Program-made: the position numbers and the translations under genes
Shown here: positions 1 to 4,979 of the stretch, one piece after another
Layout of the letters: every line of letters begins with the position of its first letter
How positions within the stretch are numbered: position 1 is the first letter of the stretch
Assembly (NCBI GenBank): GCA_021852135.1
Contig: JAJZOB010000037.1
Span: forward strand, 1 to 6,107
Source: Nanobdellota archaeon
GTDB taxonomy: Archaea; Nanoarchaeota; Nanoarchaeia; Parvarchaeales; Parvarchaeaceae
DNA length: 6,107 bases
Reading direction: 5' to 3'
The notes under the pieces: generated by a model
The model's input: only the letters and a program-made list of their open reading frames with translations
The model's database searches: none
Told to the model about the DNA's origin: nothing

Positions 1-78
1 GTGAGATATGATGAGGTTGCAGAAGCAATTGACAAAGTGATAAAAGGAGAAAACAAGGTGATACTGAATGGCTACTGA
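1..78 (+). CDS. 2-oxoacid:ferredoxin oxidoreductase alpha subunit, C-terminal 25 residues (5' partial)
   Basis: Frame 1 is open from the window edge to a TGA at 76-78 and encodes a short charged helix (VRYDEVAEAIDKVIKGENKV, then ILNGY). The body of the gene lies upstream of the window. The stop overlaps the start of the beta-subunit gene by 11 nt, the usual arrangement for archaeal OFOR alpha-beta pairs, and the helical tail resembles the end of archaeal alpha (fused gamma-alpha) subunits. The identification rests mainly on the downstream beta subunit, because 25 residues carry no catalytic motif. The first GTG in the window is not a start; it is simply where the window cuts the gene. Confidence 0.72.
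   Translation: MRYDEVAEAIDKVIKGENKVILNGY
56..62 (+). promoter_or_regulatory. Shine-Dalgarno site of the OFOR beta gene
   Basis: AGGTGAT lies 5 nt before the ATG at 68 and matches the 3' end of 16S rRNA (complement of ATCACCT). It sits inside the end of the alpha-subunit gene, so the beta gene is positioned for coupled translation. It supports the ATG at 68 as the true start. Confidence 0.7.
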
Positions 79-991
79 TGTTAAAAGTTTGACTTCAAAT
101 GAATTCAATGACTGGTGCCCTGGCTGCGGGGATAGCGGAATTGTATTAGCAGTCAAGAATGCAATTGTAAAGGCAAATCTAGACCCACATAAGACAGTAA
201 TAGTCTCCGGAATAGGTTGTTCTTCTAAGCTTCCACACCTAGTGAATGTAAATGGCGTTCATACTTTGCACGGTAGGCCGATACCGTTTGCAGAGGGGAT
301 TAAATTAGCGAATCCAGAATTAACTGTTTTATTGGATAGTGGCGATGGAGACACTTATGGTATAGGCGTAGGCCATTTCATAAGCGCAGGAAGAAGGAAT
401 ACCGATATTAAGCTGTTTATACATGACAATGGTGTTTACTCCTTGACAAAAGGACAGGCCAGTCCCACTTTGCCGGAAGGAAGGAAGACAAAATCACTCC
501 CTGCTCCTAATATAAACGGGGCATTAAGCCCGCTCTCACTTGCAATAATGTCAGGTTATAACTTTGTTGCAAGAGCACAGAGCTTTAAAGTAAATGAACT
601 TGCTGATATAATGGTAAAAGCTATACAGCACAAAGGTCTAGCATTGGTAGACATAATGCAGGGCTGCCCGACATACAACCCGGAATTTACATCTGCTCCG
701 TGGTTTAATACTCATTTAAAGCCGTTGCCACAGGATTACGACGGCTATGTTAAAGATCCATCTAACAAGGAAGAAGTTAATGAAAAGAAGTTAAACGCAA
801 TAAAAATGTTGCTGAGTGAAGATCCTGACAACATGCATACTGGCATTTTCTTTCAGAATGAGGATCCGGACACATTCGAAAGCAGATTACAAGCAAGAAA
901 GATTCCATCGCCGGTATCTCAAAAGATAGCCGATGAAAGTGGGAATCCCTTAACTGACATAGAACCATTATTAAAAAGTTTAGAAGTATAA
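68..991 (+). CDS. 2-oxoacid:ferredoxin oxidoreductase, beta subunit (TPP and [4Fe-4S] binding)
   Basis: This subunit carries the thiamine diphosphate and [4Fe-4S] cluster of the enzyme that oxidatively decarboxylates a 2-oxoacid (pyruvate or 2-oxoglutarate) to its acyl-CoA, passing electrons to ferredoxin; the reaction is reversible. Of 307 residues, WCPGCG at 16-21 gives cluster ligands C17 and C20, joined by C51 (GIGCSSK) and C200 (QGCPTYN), so all four expected cysteines are present. The TPP motif runs from GDGD at 92-95 to N121 (DNGVY), followed by LTKGQASPT at 126-134, a hallmark of archaeal a/b-type OFORs. The length is close to Sulfolobus-type beta subunits (about 305). The start is fixed by a Shine-Dalgarno site 5 nt upstream. 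Citrate synthase begins 1 nt after the stop. That neighbour fits either pyruvate or 2-oxoglutarate as substrate, and the sequence alone does not decide, so I give no specific korB/porB symbol. Confidence 0.94.
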   Translation: MATDVKSLTSNEFNDWCPGCGDSGIVLAVKNAIVKANLDPHKTVIVSGIGCSSKLPHLVNVNGVHTLHGRPIPFAEGIKLANPELTVLLDSGDGDTYGIGVGHFISAGRRNTDIKLFIHDNGVYSLTKGQASPTLPEGRKTKSLPAPNINGALSPLSLAIMSGYNFVARAQSFKVNELADIMVKAIQHKGLALVDIMQGCPTYNPEFTSAPWFNTHLKPLPQDYDGYVKDPSNKEEVNEKKLNAIKMLLSEDPDNMHTGIFFQNEDPDTFESRLQARKIPSPVSQKIADESGNPLTDIEPLLKSLEV

Positions 992-992
992 A

Positions 993-2141
993 ATGGCAGA
1001 GGAAATTGAGATAAAAGAAGGTTTGCAAGGAGTTTACATTGCTAAATCGGAAATATGCAAAGTTGATGGCCAGGAAGGAAAGCTTTATTATAGGGGCTAT
1101 AAAATAGAAGACTTGGCAAATTATTCTTCATACGAGGAAGTATGTTATCTTTTGTTATATGGTAAACTGCCAAACTCAAAAGAACTTGCTGATTTCAATA
1201 AAAAGATGAAAGAAGAAAGAGTAATACCTGAAAATACTAAGGATATAATCCGTAAGTTTTCCAAAGACTCGCAGACATTGGATGTTTTAAGGACAGCAAT
1301 GTCTTCTCTTTCGGCTGATGATAGCAAACCTTACAGTGAAGATGAAAATGAAAACATTGAGAAAGCAATAAAAATAATAACAAAGACAGCTACAATAGCG
1401 GCTGCTATTGGCAGAATAAAAGAAGGAAAAGAGATATTGGAGCCAGATAATTCATTAAATCACTCGGCAAACTTTCTTTACATGCTTACCGGCGAGAAAC
1501 CTGATAAAGACTCTGAAAAGCTGATGGATGTGATGTTTATTCTTCACGCAGAGCACAGTTCAAACGCATCTACATTTGCAACTTTGGTTGCTTGCTCCAC
1601 TTTGGCGGATATATATGCAGGTGTTACCGCCGGTGTAGCTGCATTGAAAGGGCCTTTGCATGGCGGTGCGGATGAAGCTGCAGTTAAGATGATGATGGAG
1701 ATAGGAAATCCAGATAATACAGAAAATTACATAGAAGAAGCGTTGGCAGGAAAAAAGAAAATAATGGGATTCGGGCACAGGGTATACAAAACTTATGATC
1801 CAAGGGCCAGGATTCTTAAGTCTTATTTGGATAAAATAAAGGGAAATTCAAACGAGGAAATAAATGCGCTGATAGAAATTTCTTTAAGGGCAGAAAAAAT
1901 GATGATAGAAAAGCTAGGAAAAAGCCATGGGATATGGCCAAATGTGGATTTCTTTTCTGGCCCTTTATACATGCATCTTAATATAAAGCCTGAATTGTTC
2001 GACACCGTATTTGCGTCTAGTAGGACCGTAGGCTGGTGCTCTCATGTAATAGAATACTGGAGAAACAACAAGCTTTTCAGGCCACTGGAAGAGTTCATTG
2101 GAAAAATTGATTTGGAGTATTTGCCTATAGATAAAAGGTAA
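993..2141 (+). CDS. gltA: citrate synthase
   Basis: Condenses acetyl-CoA and oxaloacetate to citrate, the entry step of the TCA cycle, in the cytoplasm. At 382 residues it has the length of archaeal and Gram-positive citrate synthases (about 370-385). The catalytic triad is visible: H223 in GPLHGGADEAA, H262 in GFGHRVYKTYDPRA, and D319 in WPNVDFFSG. Substrate-binding arginines are present in YDPRAR (R271) and SSRTVGW (R344), and HAEHSSNAST at 185-194 is also typical. The N-terminus aligns with the usual family start. The ATG lies 1 nt after the OFOR beta stop and has no clear Shine-Dalgarno site, so translation probably depends on re-initiation after the upstream gene. A 2-methylcitrate synthase cannot be excluded because that family is very similar, but no prpB/prpD-like gene is adjacent and the other neighbours are TCA-cycle genes. 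Confidence 0.95.
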   Translation: MAEEIEIKEGLQGVYIAKSEICKVDGQEGKLYYRGYKIEDLANYSSYEEVCYLLLYGKLPNSKELADFNKKMKEERVIPENTKDIIRKFSKDSQTLDVLRTAMSSLSADDSKPYSEDENENIEKAIKIITKTATIAAAIGRIKEGKEILEPDNSLNHSANFLYMLTGEKPDKDSEKLMDVMFILHAEHSSNASTFATLVACSTLADIYAGVTAGVAALKGPLHGGADEAAVKMMMEIGNPDNTENYIEEALAGKKKIMGFGHRVYKTYDPRARILKSYLDKIKGNSNEEINALIEISLRAEKMMIEKLGKSHGIWPNVDFFSGPLYMHLNIKPELFDTVFASSRTVGWCSHVIEYWRNNKLFRPLEEFIGKIDLEYLPIDKR

Positions 2142-2153
2142 ATTTATCTAGAT

Positions 2154-3353
2154 ATGCAATCCTTTAGCAGAAAAAAGGCGTTATTATTTACATCGCTAAC
2201 GCATTTTGCCAATGATGGTAATTTCCTGCTTTTTTCAATACTTATAGTGTTTTTCTCCAAGTTGCCAGGAGTGAGCATTGCATTTCTTGGATTAAATGCC
2301 ATAATTTACACTGTCCTTTATGGTGTAATAAGCTTGCCAATAGGAGAATTTGCTGATAAGCTAAACAATGATAGGTTATTATTGGCATCTGGAATAGCGT
2401 TAGAGGGGTTGGCAGCGTTCTTTTTCGGTTTTGGGTTTATCTATGCTGGAAATTATATAATATTTGTTGTTTTAGGTTCTATAGCTTTGGGTTCAGGCCA
2501 AGCGTTTTACCATCCAATAGGCGCTTCCGTGCTTTCTTTCGTATATGAAAGCAAAGACCTTGGTAAAATACTCGGAATAAACGGGGCATTTGGTAGTCTA
2601 GGTAGGGCATTGATGCCTTCTGTCATAACTTTTCTGCTCCTGTTTTTCGGGAGTTTTAAGGGAATGGAGGCCATTGCAGTTTATGTCTGGGTTTTGTCAA
2701 TGATAATATACTTCGGGATGTCTGGTTTTACAAGGCCTTACAAAAAGCATGAAAAGATCAGAAAGAAGAAATATTTGCCCAAAGGAATAAAAAGAAATCT
2801 TTACTCCGCATTGATTCCTATTTTTCTGAAAGGAGCGTTTATTATGGGCACAGTAACTTTTATTGCAGAATACCTTGATAAGATTACAGGATCTGTTGCA
2901 TTTACAGGTATCATACTTACTATAAGTTTCATACCTGCCATTTTAGGCCAGCCGCTTTTTGGTTATATTACTACTATTAAGGGCGGCAGGTTTACTATCA
3001 CATTAACTTCAGTCTTTTCCTTACTGGCCTTTATATTGTTCCTTGCTACAGCCAATCTTATAATCTTGACGTTTGCGTATGCAGTTTTGGCTTTTCTAGT
3101 ATTCACAGGCTTTTCAGTTCTTTTGGATTATACATATCAGCTAGTACCTAAAGAATATTATTCAACTGCCTACAGTTTGGTGTGGGGGGCAGGAAATATC
3201 TTAGGAGGGGCATTTGGAATAGCTCTGATGACTTATTTCTTAACTTTTACTGGCATTATAACTGCTATGTATTATATGGCAATAGTGTTATTCATATCGA
3301 TGGTGTTTCTTCCATTGCTTCCAAAGCCCAGAAAATCCAAATTGCTTACTTAA
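2154..3353 (+). CDS. MFS transporter, 12 transmembrane helices, Fsr-like, substrate unknown
   Basis: An integral membrane secondary transporter of 399 residues, normal for the major facilitator superfamily. Twelve hydrophobic segments can be read, at about 15-34, 43-62, 76-96, 101-130, 138-166, 170-190, 216-238, 248-268, 280-299, 301-325, 338-363 and 366-389. A basic cytoplasmic linker (191-213, rich in K/R) separates the two six-helix halves. The loop after helix 2 (GEFADKLNNDR, 64-74) is a variant of MFS motif A. HFANDG at 17-22 and AFYHPIGAS at 117-125 recall the fosmidomycin-resistance (Fsr)-like and related drug or sugar efflux branch. The gene starts 12 nt after citrate synthase, which suggests co-transcription. 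A role in moving an organic acid is possible from context only. There is no Shine-Dalgarno site before the ATG. The last 8 bases overlap the convergent small membrane-protein gene. Confidence 0.86.
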   Translation: MQSFSRKKALLFTSLTHFANDGNFLLFSILIVFFSKLPGVSIAFLGLNAIIYTVLYGVISLPIGEFADKLNNDRLLLASGIALEGLAAFFFGFGFIYAGNYIIFVVLGSIALGSGQAFYHPIGASVLSFVYESKDLGKILGINGAFGSLGRALMPSVITFLLLFFGSFKGMEAIAVYVWVLSMIIYFGMSGFTRPYKKHEKIRKKKYLPKGIKRNLYSALIPIFLKGAFIMGTVTFIAEYLDKITGSVAFTGIILTISFIPAILGQPLFGYITTIKGGRFTITLTSVFSLLAFILFLATANLIILTFAYAVLAFLVFTGFSVLLDYTYQLVPKEYYSTAYSLVWGAGNILGGAFGIALMTYFLTFTGIITAMYYMAIVLFISMVFLPLLPKPRKSKLLT

Positions 3354-3519
3354 TAAGGGCAGAAGCTATTGAGAAGACGAAAAGCACGGTACCTATAACA
3401 ATAATTATCTCTTCTATTTCCAGTGTTAAAATATTATATTTGTATAGGAAAGCAGCAACTATCATCAAAAGCAATCCGATGAAAAATAATGGATATCTAT
3501 ATCTGTCGGGAAAGTGCAT
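3346..3519 (-). CDS. small two-helix membrane protein coupled to the SDH anchor gene (57 aa, unknown function)
   Basis: I do not recognise this protein. It has 57 residues, a short basic/aromatic N-terminus (MHFPDRYRYP), a hydrophobic helix at about 11-27, a short loop with YKYN and acidic residues (LEIEE), a second helix at about 38-54, and a C-terminal Lys. The ATG at 3519 was preferred over an in-frame TTG at 3549. It follows the anchor stop codon by 1 nt and has AGGTGG 6 nt upstream, a good ribosome site, whereas the TTG would add 10 polar residues and overlap the anchor gene by 29 nt. As last gene of the SDH operon with coupled translation, it may be an accessory or fourth subunit of the complex, but that is inference from position only. 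Its stop overlaps the end of the convergent MFS gene by 8 bp. Confidence 0.66.
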   Translation of the reverse strand: MHFPDRYRYPLFFIGLLLMIVAAFLYKYNILTLEIEEIIIVIGTVLFVFSIASALIK

Positions 3520-3520
3520 A

Positions 3521-4243
3521 CTATACCACCTGCAAAATTCTAAAGTCAATTGGCCATCCTGCTGCCAATGCTCTAAGGTATAAGTCTACCAATACTATGA
3601 ATACCAAGCTTATAAACGCCCATTCTTCATGGTGTTTATTTAACATGGACTGAACGTTGAAGAACCCTTTTCTTGCTTTAGGGTTTAATGCACAGTCGTA
3701 GCATTTTACATTACCGCCAGCAAAAACGTGCCTAAAGGCATGGCATGAGAAAACCCACAGAGTTAAAAGTATTGCATTTGTCAATATAAGAAGACTAGCA
3801 AATCTGAGTACAAATCCTCCGAAGTATGTCACTGAAACATAGAAATCATAGTAGAAAAATGGAAGCAGTATTATACCTATATATAGTAAATATCTGTGCA
3901 AGTTGTTAAATGCAAATAAAGTAGTTTCTCCAGAGTAGCCTCTGCTTGCAGAATCCCCTCTTTCATCGGCTGCACAACTTTGCGGATGGTTGAAGATATT
4001 TCTGTAATAGTCTTTACGGTAAGCATAGCATGTCAGTCTAAATAAGCCTACGACTGGAACAACCAATATTGTTGGGGAATAGAACGGGTCTATCAATCCT
4101 TTGTATTCTTTTACAGGGAAAACAAACAAGGCAACTATCGCAAATATTAATATTGCCAGAAAAGACCATAATCTCCAGTTGGGTTCGAATAATTCAGGAA
4201 TCGCTTTTTTCACTGTGCTAAAAAAGTTTGCTTCACTGTCCAT
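3521..4243 (-). CDS. sdhC: succinate dehydrogenase/fumarate reductase membrane anchor, actinobacterial Sdh1-like single polypeptide
   Basis: Membrane subunit that should anchor the SdhAB catalytic pair and pass electrons to quinone. Its 240 residues show five hydrophobic segments, at about 25-43, 56-75, 116-135, 145-170 and 206-228, so one protein replaces the usual SdhC plus SdhD pair. The motifs match, from memory, the anchor of mycobacterial Sdh1 (Rv0249c): FRLTCYAYRKDYYR (68-81), NNLHRY (113-118) and SCHAFRHV (166-173). That complex is reported to carry a membrane-embedded Rieske-type [2Fe-2S] cluster. Candidate ligands here are C72, C90, H116, C167, H168 and H172; I cannot say which bind. 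CYDC at 181-184 is an additional cysteine pair. The ATG at 4243 overlaps the end of the iron-sulfur subunit gene by 11 nt and has TAAGGAG 5 nt upstream. The assignment rests on remembered similarity plus the sdhA-sdhB context; the symbol marks the role, not classical SdhC homology. Confidence 0.85.
   Translation of the reverse strand: MDSEANFFSTVKKAIPELFEPNWRLWSFLAILIFAIVALFVFPVKEYKGLIDPFYSPTILVVPVVGLFRLTCYAYRKDYYRNIFNHPQSCAADERGDSASRGYSGETTLFAFNNLHRYLLYIGIILLPFFYYDFYVSVTYFGGFVLRFASLLILTNAILLTLWVFSCHAFRHVFAGGNVKCYDCALNPKARKGFFNVQSMLNKHHEEWAFISLVFIVLVDLYLRALAAGWPIDFRILQVV
3526..3531 (-). promoter_or_regulatory. Shine-Dalgarno site of the small membrane-protein gene
   Basis: On the minus strand AGGTGG lies 6 nt before the ATG at 3519, within the last codons of the anchor gene (Gln-Val-Val). 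It is the main argument that the 57-residue frame is translated and for choosing the ATG rather than the upstream TTG. Confidence 0.55.
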
Positions 4244-4979
4244 GTTTTCTCCTTATCTTATTGAAAAGCATAGTTACAGGGTCATAGTAATTGTCAACTA
4301 TGCTTTCCTTTTCGGGGATTATTGCATTGTCTGTTATTGCTATATGCTCGGGGCAAACAGACTGGCAGCATTTAGTTATGTTGCAGTAGCCTGCGCCTCC
4401 TTCTTCATGCAGAAACTTTGAGCGGTTTACTGAATCCAAAGGATGTGTATCCAATGAAGCGGCTTTTACCATAAACCTCGGTCCTATGTAGTTTTTATCA
4501 TGCTCTCTTATCACATGGCAGACATCCTGGCAGAGAAAACATTCTATGCAGTTCCGGAATTCCCTTGATCTTGTTATGTCTATTTCGTCTATCTGCCAAG
4601 GCTCTTTTAATCCTTTTTTTGGAGTAAACTCCGGTATTCTTTTTGCTATCTCCCAGTTTTTAGAAACATCTGTCACTAGATCTTTTACAATCGGAAATGC
4701 TTTCATAGGCGCCACATGTATTTTATCTCCTAATGAATCTATTCTTGTTTTGCACATCAATTTTGGCATACCGTTTATTTCTGCGGCACAGGAACCGCAT
4801 CTTGCGGCCTTGCAGTTCCATCTCACTCCAAGCGTTGGATCCATGTTGTTTTCTATGTAATGTACAGCATCCAAAACAACCATCCCTTCCTCTACAGGAA
4901 CAGTAAACTCCTGAAACGTTCCTTCTTTATCTTTCTTTGGATCAAATCTATACACGTTTATTTTTACTTCTTTATTCAT
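4233..4979 (-). CDS. sdhB: succinate dehydrogenase/fumarate reductase iron-sulfur subunit
   Basis: Carries electrons between the flavoprotein and the membrane anchor through three iron-sulfur clusters, on the cytoplasmic face of the membrane. Its 248 residues match the family (about 230-260). The N-terminal plant-type ferredoxin domain has [2Fe-2S] ligands C56, C61, C64 and C76 (NCKAARCGSC, then LMC). The C-terminal domain has C144, C147, C150 and C154 (NCIECFLCQDVCH) and C199, C205 and C209 (CNITKCCQSVCP), which supply the [4Fe-4S] and [3Fe-4S] clusters. T202 occupies the place where a fourth cysteine would convert the 3Fe cluster to 4Fe. The first motif ends in CH rather than the usual CP, and C204 is an extra cysteine; both traits recall mycobacterial Rv0247c (from memory). 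The ATG overlaps the end of sdhA by 8 nt, with AGAGGAG 4 nt upstream. Confidence 0.95.
   Translation of the reverse strand: MNKEVKINVYRFDPKKDKEGTFQEFTVPVEEGMVVLDAVHYIENNMDPTLGVRWNCKAARCGSCAAEINGMPKLMCKTRIDSLGDKIHVAPMKAFPIVKDLVTDVSKNWEIAKRIPEFTPKKGLKEPWQIDEIDITRSREFRNCIECFLCQDVCHVIREHDKNYIGPRFMVKAASLDTHPLDSVNRSKFLHEEGGAGYCNITKCCQSVCPEHIAITDNAIIPEKESIVDNYYDPVTMLFNKIRRKHGQ
4249..4255 (-). promoter_or_regulatory. Shine-Dalgarno site of the SDH anchor gene
   Basis: TAAGGAG on the minus strand, 5 nt before the ATG at 4243 and inside the end of the iron-sulfur subunit gene. Together with the 11-nt gene overlap it indicates coupled translation and fixes the anchor start. Confidence 0.62.

Noticed and set aside
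987..992. TATAAA directly before the citrate synthase ATG as a promoter.
   Set aside because: It touches the start codon instead of sitting about 25 nt upstream of a start site, and it is made up of the last codon and stop of the OFOR beta gene.
777..2005. Minus-strand frames opposite OFOR beta and citrate synthase (777-1028, 1145-1327, 1560-1778, 1823-2005).
   Set aside because: Short antisense frames under intact enzyme genes, with no ribosome sites or recognisable content.
3520..3549. TTG at 3549 as start of the small membrane protein (67 residues).
   Set aside because: The internal ATG at 3519 has a well-spaced AGGTGG site and sits 1 nt after the anchor stop; the longer form only adds polar residues read over the anchor gene.
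3182..3583. A plus-strand frame of 133 codons over the MFS end and the SDH anchor end.
   Set aside because: It lies across two well-supported genes in other frames and its translation shows no domain or coherent membrane pattern; judged a shadow frame.
4101..4860. Plus-strand frames at 4101-4421 and 4546-4860 opposite sdhC/sdhB.
   Set aside because: Both are antisense to conserved SDH genes with all catalytic motifs intact, and their translations look like complements of those genes.
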